DNA of 64,000 nt from Polynucleobacter sp. es-MAR-4 (lineage in GTDB: Bacteria > Pseudomonadota > Gammaproteobacteria > Burkholderiales > Burkholderiaceae): assembly GCF_018882055.1 (NCBI RefSeq), contig NZ_JACVPF010000001.1, positions 434,001 to 498,000 of the forward strand, in the 5' to 3' direction. The notes under the pieces are model-generated. The model saw only the letters and a list, made by a program, of their open reading frames with translations, made no database searches and was not told the origin of the DNA. This document shows, in pieces, positions 29,244-36,228 of the stretch (positions are counted from its first letter, which is position 1; the number at the start of each line of letters is the position of its first letter). The position numbers and the translations under genes are program-made.

Positions 29244-30272
29244 TTATTTTTTAGCTATTGCGGTTGTAGTTTTCCAGAGCTCATTACTTAATTTTTCTAC
29301 TTCGGCATCCGTATATGCATATGGCTTATCTTGAATTGTCACCACACGCCAAAAATTAGGCCCCTCCTTGCGAACTGCCACATGCAATCTGGAATCTGGA
29401 AAATCAGTCATAGCTCCATATGCATCCCAAGACTCAAATCCATCCTTGGTTGAATACTTCCCGCCATCATCAAACTTCATCGTCTTTTTAGAGGCGGACA
29501 TAAATGCATTTGCATAGTTATTAAGGGTTATATCTGCACTTTCAAGACCTAATATAGCTACAGCATGTTGAGTAACCTCTGTAAAAGTATATATAGACTG
29601 CTGATCTGAATTTTTAGTTGCAGAATACTTCCAAATTGCGCTTATTGATGCATCGATTTTTGTATACGGATTCTGCCAAACGTACGGAGGAGCACTAACA
29701 GCTTTACTAATTTGCTGTTCGTCCTGCTTTCCAACTGCAGATAAACCAATTACAACTGCATACATGGTGACAATAGCAACTACTGCCAATATCATCCGCC
29801 CTTTTGAGAGTGGGGTTGCATAAACTTGGCAATCTATTTTTTCATCGTAACTCGTTTGCTTTCGGTCTTTGACCCTCGAATACTGATTCCAAAAAGTAAA
29901 GAGTGAGACTAATGGAAATGCTAATCCATAACCCCTAACCCAAAGTCCCAGGGTCCGACGGAACCAATCTCTCGCATCCATATCACCTTTTATTTTTTCA
30001 ACCTTAAGATTTAAAAGGTGCTTACCAAGTGAGTTACCAAATATCTTACAAATGATTGCATCAACAAATAATGCGATAGGCACATAGATCATTCCCATCA
30101 CATAATCATTATTTGGCATATTTAAGATTGATGTATAGCCTGCCGAGTATTTTGAAAGTATTGGATTCAAAATCATTGCCAGAATCATTATTTCAAGATA
30201 CAAGTCGAAATTTCGTGCAAAAAATCTTCTCCATGGTCCAGCGAGAGTTTTTTGAAGGGCTAAATTTTCCAT
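29244..30272 (-). CDS. RDD-domain membrane protein with C-terminal soluble domain
   Basis: 342 residues from ATG 30,272. The first 170 residues match the RDD fold: Arg in WRRFFARNFD, the two Asp in NFDLYLE and the repeated pattern GNSLGKHLLNLKV plus NQYSRVKDRKQTSYDEK. RDD proteins are small membrane proteins, some proposed as ion transporters. A further membrane segment (MILAVVAIVTMYAVVIGLS) leads to an unrecognised soluble domain of about 140 residues. A TTG 63 bp upstream would lengthen the N-terminus and is less likely. Pairs with the 28,525 gene. Confidence 0.7.
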   Translation of the reverse strand: MENLALQKTLAGPWRRFFARNFDLYLEIMILAMILNPILSKYSAGYTSILNMPNNDYVMGMIYVPIALFVDAIICKIFGNSLGKHLLNLKVEKIKGDMDARDWFRRTLGLWVRGYGLAFPLVSLFTFWNQYSRVKDRKQTSYDEKIDCQVYATPLSKGRMILAVVAIVTMYAVVIGLSAVGKQDEQQISKAVSAPPYVWQNPYTKIDASISAIWKYSATKNSDQQSIYTFTEVTQHAVAILGLESADITLNNYANAFMSASKKTMKFDDGGKYSTKDGFESWDAYGAMTDFPDSRLHVAVRKEGPNFWRVVTIQDKPYAYTDAEVEKLSNELWKTTTAIAKK

Positions 30273-30368
30273 ATTTTTTACTATTCTTATAATTGCTATA
30301 TATAAAAGGATATAGGATTTAAGCCCATCCTCCAACTAGTTGGGGCCCAGTGAAGACCACTAGGGAGA

Positions 30369-30986
30369 TTACCTCCGAAATAAGTCCGTCTGATAAAGCT
30401 TTTGAATTGCCAGCTGCTCCAAGTCCCTTCTATTGGCCACTAAAACAATCTGTATAAAAGCCATCAAGGCAAATGCTTGCGAAAGCCTTAAAACCTCAAT
30501 AATTTCTTCATCAGTGTAATTGGGGTTAATAGTCTTACCTTTAACCCTTCTAGCAATCTGCTGAAACCCTCCATGGGTATAGCTACTCATTGCTGACCAA
30601 GCTTGCCTTTTTAGATTTGATAGCGCTCCACTTTTAAAGGACTCTAATTGCTCAATCTCCTTTAAAGCCTGACCACAGCTTCTAGAAAACTCATCACGCT
30701 CAAATAGAAGGAGATCCTGATCTGTTCCACAATCTTTTAGCCAAACAGCTCGAACAAAAGTTTCAAACAATGGTCGCACTAAAGCAAATGCAGCTCCGTA
30801 TACCCGCTTTTCAATTAAAGCCGTGATTCCCGTGAAGTGGTCTAAAACAACATCAAAAGCTGCAATAGAAAGTAGCAGCCTTTTATTCACTGGAAAGGGT
30901 ATGTCATCTAAGCTTGAAATAGTCCAAGCGTGAATCTCCCTGGATTCCTGGAGAATCTGATCTAAGGATTTTTCTTTGGCACTCAT
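30369..30986 (-). CDS. Helical protein of unknown function, DUF5677/DUF6988-like
   Basis: 205 residues, mostly helical. The middle segment VVLDHFTGITALIEKRVYGAAFALVRPLFETFVRAVWL resembles uncharacterised DUF families found in accessory regions and next to toxin-antitoxin or defence genes; family name given from memory, not verified. The second half (SSYTHGGFQQIARRVKGKTINPNYTDEEI) has the conserved His of such families. No enzymatic motif seen. The 24-bp repeat copy 2 ends 9 bp before its ATG. Confidence 0.55.
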   Translation of the reverse strand: MSAKEKSLDQILQESREIHAWTISSLDDIPFPVNKRLLLSIAAFDVVLDHFTGITALIEKRVYGAAFALVRPLFETFVRAVWLKDCGTDQDLLLFERDEFSRSCGQALKEIEQLESFKSGALSNLKRQAWSAMSSYTHGGFQQIARRVKGKTINPNYTDEEIIEVLRLSQAFALMAFIQIVLVANRRDLEQLAIQKLYQTDLFRR

Positions 30987-30994
30987 TCGAGTAG

Positions 30995-31018
30995 TTTAGC
31001 CAAAAGAAAGTATGGCTA
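30995..31018 (+). repeat. 24-bp repeat copy 2
   Basis: Second copy of the repeat seen at 27,580-27,603, one base different, same orientation, with the TAGCCA/TGGCTA arms intact. Here it is immediately upstream of the helical protein's start codon, where an operator would act as a roadblock. Confidence 0.7.
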
Positions 31019-31053
31019 GCTGTGAAAGAGTATTGGGAATTACGGAAGGGGGT

Positions 31054-31076
31054 GAGCGTTACTTTAAGTAACGCTC
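31054..31076. other. 23-nt near-perfect palindrome over a stop codon
   Basis: GAGCGTTACTT and AAGTAACGCTC flank a single central base. The structure covers the last codons and stop of the nucleotidyltransferase gene and lies between it and the helical protein. No T-run follows on either strand, so a simple intrinsic terminator is not supported; a protein-binding site or RNA 3'-end hairpin is possible. Confidence 0.6.
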
Positions 31077-31570
31077 GAAACCAATTTGGTAAGAATTAAA
31101 ATATCTTGCCGATCTTTCTCGTGCGCTTCAACGGAATTACCCGACTGAAGTGAAATGTTTTTCATATGGATAAGGTCTAGGATTGAAGGAATCTTAAAAT
31201 TCAGTCCATTCATATTTATTTGATTTGATCTACTGTAGCAAGATTGAAAATCTATTCCATCAATAGAAGTTAGGATATCAACTTCTACATTGAACTCATT
31301 GGGGCACGCTAATCTCACGCCCGGTGTAACTAGTACCTCTTCCCACCCCTTATGAGGATCTTCATTCATCCTCATCGCTCTGAATATTAAAGCTACCTGT
31401 AGAGAGTTAATCAAATTACATGGCAACAATATATCTAGATCTTTAGGCTTTCTTTTTGAGTAATAATTCTTTACAGCCAGTCCACCAATAACCAAATATT
31501 CCACATTTAAGGAATTAAGTTTTTCAATAATTAATTTTTGATTTTTGGTAAAACTAAAGTTAGTGCTCAT
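31064..31570 (-). CDS. Nucleotidyltransferase-fold protein
   Basis: 168 residues from ATG 31,570. The GG-x-A...DLDIL pattern (YLVIGGLAVKNYYSKRKPKDLDILL, about 30-55) marks the nucleotidyltransferase fold as in AbiEii/MNT-type proteins; a third acidic residue probably lies at VEVDILTS. Such proteins transfer nucleotides to RNA or proteins and often act as the toxin or antitoxin half of two-gene systems. Here no HEPN or AbiEi partner is adjacent: the neighbours are the DUF-like helical protein and tRNA-Ile2. A longer frame starts inside the tRNA and is not used. Confidence 0.65.
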   Translation of the reverse strand: MSTNFSFTKNQKLIIEKLNSLNVEYLVIGGLAVKNYYSKRKPKDLDILLPCNLINSLQVALIFRAMRMNEDPHKGWEEVLVTPGVRLACPNEFNVEVDILTSIDGIDFQSCYSRSNQINMNGLNFKIPSILDLIHMKNISLQSGNSVEAHEKDRQDILILTKLVSSVT

Positions 31571-31597
31571 TGGGTGATTATGAGCTTTATTTGCTTC

Positions 31598-31629
31598 AAA
31601 AAAAATACCAACCCGAAGGTTGGTATTTT
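31598..31629 (-). terminator. Intrinsic terminator after tRNA-Ile2
   Basis: On the minus strand the stem AAAATACCAACC / GGTTGGTATTTT closes a UUCG loop and is followed by a run of T. It sits 7 bp after the tRNA's CCA end. Confidence 0.88.
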
Positions 31630-31635
31630 CATTTC

Positions 31636-31712
31636 TGGTGGGCCCACCAGGACTTGAACCTGGGACCAAAGGATTATGAGTCCTCTGCTCTAACCAACTG
31701 AGCTATAGGCCC
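31636..31712 (-). tRNA. tRNA-Ile2 (anticodon CAU, lysidine type)
   Basis: 77 nt including the encoded CCA. Acceptor GGGCCTA/TGGGCCC with one G-U, D-arm AGCTCAGTTGGTTAGAGC, anticodon loop CTCATAA and TTCAAGT in the T arm. The anticodon CAU with this body (GACTCATAATC around the loop) matches tRNA-Ile2, whose C34 becomes lysidine by TilS to read AUA; an elongator Met tRNA is the alternative reading. Confidence 0.92.
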
Positions 31713-31778
31713 GTTAATCTTTACATGCAGTTTTGTACTACTTAACTGCTTCAAAACCACACTAAAACCGCATTTACT

Positions 31779-31883
31779 ACACACCATGAAAAAAGCTCCG
31801 GTGTGTAAGCGGTGCGTAGTGAATTTATACCGCCTAATTCACCACTAACCTCTTGAAACTATTGAGGTCTTTGTTACAAGACC
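31779..31883. other. Three consecutive hairpins in the gap before tRNA-Ile2
   Basis: Between the tRNA and a partial tRNA copy there are three inverted repeats: ACACACC/GGTGTGT (31779-31785 and 31800-31806), GTGAATT/AATTCAC (31819-31825 and 31836-31842) and GGTCT/AGACC (31866-31870 and 31879-31883). No reading frame explains them. They may be recombination or regulatory structures. Confidence 0.5.
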
Positions 31884-31898
31884 CCTAGGGCTTCTTTC

Positions 31899-31929
31899 TT
31901 ATGAGTCCCCCGCTCTAACCAACTGAGCT
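31899..31929 (-). pseudogene. Partial tRNA copy (D-arm to anticodon)
   Basis: 31 nt with 29 equal to the D-arm through anticodon part of tRNA-Ile2 (31674-31704), same strand, 225 bp upstream. Both acceptor halves and the T arm are lacking, so it is not a functional tRNA. It keeps the CAU anticodon. Remnant of a tandem tRNA gene or of an integration event. Confidence 0.8.
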
Positions 31930-31987
31930 GTTTTTTCTAAATTACGTACCTTCCTACAATCTTTTCAGTAAAAGATGATGTAAGATA

Positions 31988-32005
31988 CGTACCATAATTG
32001 GTACG
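31988..32005. promoter_or_regulatory. Operator palindrome of the higBA-like pair
   Basis: CGTACC-ATAATT-GGTACG, a perfect dyad 8 bp before the toxin start; a third half-site CGTACC lies at 31,945-31,950. Such dyads are bound by the HTH antitoxin in autoregulated toxin-antitoxin operons. Confidence 0.75.
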
Positions 32006-32013
32006 CTACTTGG

Positions 32014-32361
32014 ATGAGAAATCCCATCCTAGAAGTTAATTTTTATGCAACAGAACAAGGAAATGAACCAGTTAGGGAGTGGCTGAAGTCCTTGAGTGCT
32101 TTTGATAAGAAACGTATTGGGGAAGATATCAAGACTGTTCAATTTGGATGGCCATTAGGGATGCCCTTGGTAAAGCATCTTGATGGGGGCATTTGGGAGG
32201 TTCGGGTGAACCTTAGCAAGAGCATCGCCAGAGTGTTGTTTGTACTAGATAAGAGCTCAATAGTATTGATTCACGGGTTTATCAAAAAGCAGCAGAAAAC
32301 CTTGAAGTCTGATTTAGATCTGGCAAAAGATAGGGTGAAGAAATTAAGGAGGCACTCATGA
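32014..32361 (+). CDS. HigB/RelE-superfamily toxin (Gp49-like)
   Basis: 115 residues of the phage Gp49-like/HigB family: EPVREWLKSLSAFDKKRIGEDIK, then the typical KHLDGGIWEVRVNLSKSIARVLFVLDKSSIVLIHGFIKKQQKT segment with the conserved basic core of RelE-fold mRNA interferases. The toxin precedes the antitoxin, as in HigBA. Its ATG follows an operator dyad with no clear Shine-Dalgarno, suggesting an almost leaderless transcript. Confidence 0.85.
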   Translation: MRNPILEVNFYATEQGNEPVREWLKSLSAFDKKRIGEDIKTVQFGWPLGMPLVKHLDGGIWEVRVNLSKSIARVLFVLDKSSIVLIHGFIKKQQKTLKSDLDLAKDRVKKLRRHS

Positions 32362-32645
32362 AGAAAAAACACATTGGCAGTAACTTTGATGATTTCTTAA
32401 AAGAAGAATCGATCTTTGACCACTCCAGTGCAGTGGCAGTCAAAAGAGTCATCGCCTGGCAAATTGAACAAGAAATGATTAAGCAAAAGCTTACCAAGAC
32501 CTTGATGGCCAAGAAAATGCATACCAGCCGGGCAGCCCTCAATCGTTTACTTGATGAATCGGATACTAGCCTCACGCTGCTGACACTAACAAGCGCTGCA
32601 TCTGCACTTGGCAAGATGATTAAGTTTGAAATGAAAGCGGTTTAA
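32358..32645 (+). CDS. HigA-like HTH antitoxin
   Basis: 95 residues with an XRE-type helix-turn-helix in the second half (KLTKTLMAKKMHTSRAALNRLLDES), the signature of HigA-type antitoxins that bind the operator. Its start overlaps the toxin stop by 4 bp (ATGA), so production is coupled. Some family members name this pair HigBA or a close variant; the exact subgroup is not established. Confidence 0.85.
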   Translation: MKKKHIGSNFDDFLKEESIFDHSSAVAVKRVIAWQIEQEMIKQKLTKTLMAKKMHTSRAALNRLLDESDTSLTLLTLTSAASALGKMIKFEMKAV

Positions 32646-32728
32646 GTTTTATTAAATACGATTTTTGGCAGAGGCAATCCAAACTCAAGGCACAATAGTC
32701 TCTCAAATATCTTTTACTAAAGAAGCCC

Positions 32729-33388
32729 ATGCCCCAAGCCATTATTTTCGATGTAGAAGCAACCGATAAGAACAATGCCGTCATTATTGAGGCCGCATCT
32801 TTAGACGTCACCTCCATCAATCCTCTAGCAGTTGGCAATCCTTGGGTCCAGCGTTACAACCCTGGCAAGCCAATTAGCTTGGGCGCTTTAGCTACTCACC
32901 ACATCATGGATGAGGAGTTGGTTAACTGCCCTGCTAGCACTTCATTTAGATTGCCTGGTGGCACTAAATACATCATTGGTCATAGCGTTGATTTTGACTG
33001 GGAGGCTATTGGTAAGCCTGATGTGAAACGTATTTGCACCCTTGCATTAGCTCGTAGTCTTTGGCCTGATCTTGATAGTCATACTCAAAGTGCCCTACTC
33101 TATTACTTCGAAAGAGCTACTGCTAGAGAACAATTACGTGATGCGCATAGCGCGTTAGCTGATGTATGGATCTGCTCCAAGATTCTTGGACAGATCATTG
33201 AGAAGCTTAAGCCATCTTCTTTAGATGCTTTATGGGAAATTTCTGGGAAAGCTCGCATTCCAACGGTTATGCCTTTTGGTAAACACAAAGGTGAGTTGAT
33301 CAGCATGGTTCCATCTGACTATAAGCAGTGGATGCTACGCCAAGACAATGTATCGGAGTTCTTGCGTAAAGCTCTTGAAGCAAAATAA
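32729..33388 (+). CDS. DEDDh exonuclease with C-terminal DUF3820 domain (ExoX-like)
   Basis: 219 residues. The N-terminal part is a DnaQ-fold 3'-5' exonuclease: first motif FDVEATD (7-13), second motif GHSVDFD near 88, third HSALAD near 137. The C-terminal 50 residues (MPFGKHKGELISMVPSDYKQWML) match the DUF3820 domain that accompanies ExoX-type proteins and often contributes a zinc or nucleic-acid contact. Function in DNA repair or RNA processing is plausible. It has no clear ribosome site. Confidence 0.85.
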   Translation: MPQAIIFDVEATDKNNAVIIEAASLDVTSINPLAVGNPWVQRYNPGKPISLGALATHHIMDEELVNCPASTSFRLPGGTKYIIGHSVDFDWEAIGKPDVKRICTLALARSLWPDLDSHTQSALLYYFERATAREQLRDAHSALADVWICSKILGQIIEKLKPSSLDALWEISGKARIPTVMPFGKHKGELISMVPSDYKQWMLRQDNVSEFLRKALEAK

Positions 33389-33400
33389 TTGCCTTTACTA

Positions 33401-33432
33401 GGGAATAAGGAATCCGTGATTTCCTTATTCCC
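33401..33432. other. Perfect 12-bp hairpin between convergent genes
   Basis: GGGAATAAGGAA (33401-33412) pairs with TTCCTTATTCCC (33421-33432) around an 8-nt loop, between the exonuclease and the small membrane gene that converges on it. It lacks a long T-run on either side, so it may be a weak bidirectional terminator or an RNA-protective 3' structure. Confidence 0.65.
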
Positions 33433-33450
33433 CTTCCAGGCAGCTACTGC

Positions 33451-33582
33451 TTATTGGTACTTGCGGCTAAATACTTGATTATTGCTAGACTCATTACGCT
33501 TGGTGTTTTTCAGCACTGCGCAGTAAGACAAAACCATGATGACTGCGAGTGAGATGCCGTTGAAGTTATTTAATAGTTCCAT
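33451..33582 (-). CDS. Small membrane protein, 43 residues
   Basis: Too short for most gene finders, but well supported: ATG 33,582 follows a strong AAGGAG 7 nt upstream. Sequence MELLNNFNGISLAVIMVLSY then CAVLKNTKRNESSNNQ shows a hydrophobic segment of about 17 residues (8-24) followed by a basic then polar tail, typical of a one-pass membrane protein. No known family. It lies 58 bp after umuC ends, so it may be a downstream gene of the SOS operon or its own unit. Confidence 0.65.
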   Translation of the reverse strand: MELLNNFNGISLAVIMVLSYCAVLKNTKRNESSNNQVFSRKYQ

Positions 33583-33639
33583 TTAATTTCTCCTTATTTA
33601 CTTTTTGCTTACTTGTTACTTGATTGGTTGATTAATTTT

Positions 33640-34941
33640 TTATCGCGCTACGGGTAACTCATCCCACTGCGTGGTGTAGTTCGGTGATCTATTGCCTGAT
33701 CTCATTTGCCAGTCTTGCTTAGTTCCAGATGCTGCAGTTTTGATGGCGGCATTACCAAAGCGACTGTTGATGGAGTCCATGGCTTTCATCAATCCAGCAG
33801 ACTTACCTTTGACCTCCATGTCATCAAATAAAGATTGCTGCATGGTGGGTTTGTCAGCCAAGAGATTGAGAATGACGCCCGCCTTCTTGTACTTAAAGCC
33901 TGTCTTGTAGATTTGCTTTAAGCCTTTCAATGCAGCGCTAGTGAGGGTTAGGGTGTTATCGCTTGGATCGCTCAGCACTACCGTAATGCTTTGGTGATGT
34001 TGTGGCTCAAATGGCTTATGTGGATTGGTTTGCACAAAAATAGTGAGCGCGCCCGTGACTGACTTTTGGCTTCTGAGTTTCTCAGCACCTCTTGCGGCAT
34101 GGGTAGCAACAGATTCAGCTAACTCTTCCATGGAGGTCACCGGCTTACCAAAACTTCTTGAAGAGATAATCTGCTGTTTAGCTGGAGCCACTTCTTCGAG
34201 CTGCAGGCAAGATACGCCACGCAACTCGTAGCAAATACGCTCAACCACAACACCAAACTGTTGACGCATGGCTTGTGGTGATATTTGCACCAAATCAAAT
34301 ACGCTATTGATCTTGAGCTCTTTGAGTTTCTTGGCAGTCTTGCCACCAATGCCCCATACCTCACCTACCGCTGTCTCTGCCATCCATTGATAAAGCGCTT
34401 CTTTGGACATGGAGCTGATGTCACACACGCCAGCAAACTGGGGATTCTTTTTGGCTAAGTGATTAGCTAATTTAGCGAGTGTCTTGCTAGCACCAATACC
34501 AACGCATACAGGCAAGCCTGTCGTGTCTTTCACATCTTGCTTAATGATTTGACCTAAGCTGGTTGGGTCAGCATATTGCTTGAGTACGGTCTCGATTTGC
34601 AGAAAGCTCTCATCAATACTGTAGACCTCTAAATTGGGTGTGAACTTTCTTAAGACTTCTACTACCCTGCCGCTCATATCACCATACAAGGTGTAGTTTG
34701 ATGAATAAGCTTGGATGCCATGTTGCTTAGCCAGATCTTTCATCTGAAACCAGGGTGTACCCATCTTCACGCCCAGCGCTTTGACTTCAGCGCTACGCGC
34801 TACTGCACAGCCATCGTTATTGGATAGCACTACCATTGGCACATCTTCCAACTTAGGAGCAAACACCCGCTCGCAAGATACGTAGAAATTGTTCACATCC
34901 ACGAGTGCGAAGAGTTGATTGGTTTGACCAGCCTGGTTCAT
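33640..34941 (-). CDS. umuC: UmuC, Y-family DNA polymerase (Pol V catalytic subunit)
   Basis: 433 residues. Motifs of Y-family polymerases: [17 protein letters not shown] (acidic FxxxD), [28 protein letters not shown] with the catalytic SIDE acids, and the UmuC-specific C-terminal part. With cleaved UmuD2 it performs SOS translesion synthesis. Its ATG overlaps the umuD stop by 4 bp. Confidence 0.95.
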   Translation of the reverse strand: MNQAGQTNQLFALVDVNNFYVSCERVFAPKLEDVPMVVLSNNDGCAVARSAEVKALGVKMGTPWFQMKDLAKQHGIQAYSSNYTLYGDMSGRVVEVLRKFTPNLEVYSIDESFLQIETVLKQYADPTSLGQIIKQDVKDTTGLPVCVGIGASKTLAKLANHLAKKNPQFAGVCDISSMSKEALYQWMAETAVGEVWGIGGKTAKKLKELKINSVFDLVQISPQAMRQQFGVVVERICYELRGVSCLQLEEVAPAKQQIISSRSFGKPVTSMEELAESVATHAARGAEKLRSQKSVTGALTIFVQTNPHKPFEPQHHQSITVVLSDPSDNTLTLTSAALKGLKQIYKTGFKYKKAGVILNLLADKPTMQQSLFDDMEVKGKSAGLMKAMDSINSRFGNAAIKTAASGTKQDWQMRSGNRSPNYTTQWDELPVAR

Positions 34942-35426
34942 GCGGACCTCCCGTTTCTGCTGCTTGCGTGGCTGTACTTACGAACCACCCCAACGACTAC
35001 ACCCCAGATTTGGAGTTCGCTGTTCTCGTTAAAGGTAATGGGCTCGTAATTTGGGTTCTCTGGCTGGAGCTCAGTTTTGCCGCGCAATTGATACAAGCGC
35101 TTGATGGTGTACTCGTCGTCCACTACGGCAACCACTATGTCTTTATGTTTTGGCTTGAGGGCCTTATCGACCACCACCTTGTCACCGTCACAAATACCCG
35201 CGCCCATCATCGAATCACCCTTTACGGTGAACATGAAGGTGGCCGGCTTGTTTTGAACGAGGTAGCTGTTTAGGTCGAGTCCTTCCTCCGCATAATCCGC
35301 CGCTGGACTCGGAAATCCTGCTGAAATACGGTGACTCAGAAGCTTGAACTCATAGGTGCCATGAGCAGCTAAGGCTTGTGGGGCCTGGCTTAAGGTCACT
35401 TTTTGGGAGGTCATCTGAGTCGTCAT
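34938..35426 (-). CDS. umuD: UmuD, LexA-like autoproteolytic subunit of Pol V
   Basis: 162 residues. RecA-stimulated self-cleavage probably occurs between Ala36 and Gly37 in [11 protein letters not shown], homologous to the E. coli Cys24-Gly25 site. The catalytic Ser72 (KGDSMMG) and Lys109 (EYTIKRLY) are present. A LexA box lies 14 bp before the ATG. No Shine-Dalgarno stands before ATG 35,426; a second ATG at 35,414 is also possible. Confidence 0.94.
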   Translation of the reverse strand: MTTQMTSQKVTLSQAPQALAAHGTYEFKLLSHRISAGFPSPAADYAEEGLDLNSYLVQNKPATFMFTVKGDSMMGAGICDGDKVVVDKALKPKHKDIVVAVVDDEYTIKRLYQLRGKTELQPENPNYEPITFNENSELQIWGVVVGVVRKYSHASSRNGRSA

Positions 35427-35439
35427 AGGTATTAATATA

Positions 35440-35455
35440 CTGTATGTTTATACAG
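35440..35455. promoter_or_regulatory. LexA (SOS) box of umuDC
   Basis: CTGTATGTTTATACAG fits CTGT-N8-ACAG exactly and sits inside a wider palindrome (35435-35460) that covers the -10 region. It marks umuDC as LexA-repressed and DNA-damage induced. Confidence 0.93.
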
Positions 35456-35524
35456 TATATGCAAAAACCTTAAAAATGACGCTCTTTTTGTTGCTTTTGA
35501 GCTATTTGCCTAAATATTAGGCAA

Positions 35525-35547
35525 TAAAAAACCACCCGCAGGTGGCT
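35525..35547 (-). terminator. Intrinsic terminator of the DUF1993 gene
   Basis: On the minus strand AGCCACC pairs with GGTGGT around TGCG, followed by a run of T (complement of the A-rich stretch 35526-35530). It ends the transcript running from 36,191. The remainder of the gap 35,548-35,690 shows no gene I can support. Confidence 0.7.
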
Positions 35548-35690
35548 AATGTAGCGGGAGTAGCTAGTGGGTTTCTAGCAAAAAGCAAATGCCAGAATGG
35601 CTGGATCATCTAAGAATGCATTCGAGGTATAGATACTTGCCCGATACAGCCAGGCATGCCCTACTTCGATAATCTCGATTACTCGCTCCA

Positions 35691-36191
35691 TTAGCCGAGG
35701 TAATCCGCTTTACCAAGCTCAACACCGTTGTGACGCAAGATGTTGTACGTGGTTGTAACGTGGAAGTAGAAGTTTGGAATGATCCAAGTGAGTACATATT
35801 GCTCACCTACGAATTCAAAGCTCCATTCTTTAATCGAGAACTTAATCTCTTTGGCTTCTGTGCCATCGATCTGCTCAGGCTTAATGCTATCCATAAAGGC
35901 AATCGTTTTAGCGATGCGTTCTTTTAATTGCGCAAGCGTGCTTTCGGTATCGTCAAATTTAGGCGCTTCAACACTAGCCAAGCGTGCCAAACCAAACTTC
36001 ACTTGATCACAAGCAATTTGCACCTGCTTGGCCAAAGGGAACATATCTGGAAACAAGCGCGCCTCTACCAAGACCTTGCCATCGATTCCTTTTGCGGCTG
36101 CATGCTCTTCAGCCTTCGTCAAAATGGTGGTCAGATTAACCAGCATTTTCTTTAACTGAGGAACCGATGCTTGGTACATGGAAATTGCCAT
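35691..36191 (-). CDS. DUF1993 domain protein
   Basis: 166 residues matching the DUF1993 family throughout (KMLVNLTTILTKAEEHAAAKGIDGKVL, then LVEARLFPDMFPLAKQVQIACDQVK, and ending FYFHVTTTYNILRHNGVELGKADYLG). The family is helical and its role unknown; a thiol-dependent DinB/YfiT-like fold has been suggested. Single gene with a terminator behind it. Confidence 0.9.
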   Translation of the reverse strand: MAISMYQASVPQLKKMLVNLTTILTKAEEHAAAKGIDGKVLVEARLFPDMFPLAKQVQIACDQVKFGLARLASVEAPKFDDTESTLAQLKERIAKTIAFMDSIKPEQIDGTEAKEIKFSIKEWSFEFVGEQYVLTWIIPNFYFHVTTTYNILRHNGVELGKADYLG

Positions 36192-36228
36192 AAATACTTT
36201 CTTATATGAATACTAGATTGAGAGTGGA

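Noticed and set aside
31571..31669. Longer N-terminus of the nucleotidyltransferase starting inside tRNA-Ile2
   Set aside because: The extra codons come from the tRNA and its terminator; the ATG at 31,570 begins the recognisable protein.
28500..33600. Prophage in the AT-rich region
   Set aside because: No structural, lysis or replication phage genes; only an integrase fragment and a toxin-antitoxin pair remain.
35606..35806. Minus-strand reading frame of 66 residues before the DUF1993 stop
   Set aside because: Overlaps the DUF1993 gene in another frame, Ser/Thr-rich, no ribosome site or family likeness.
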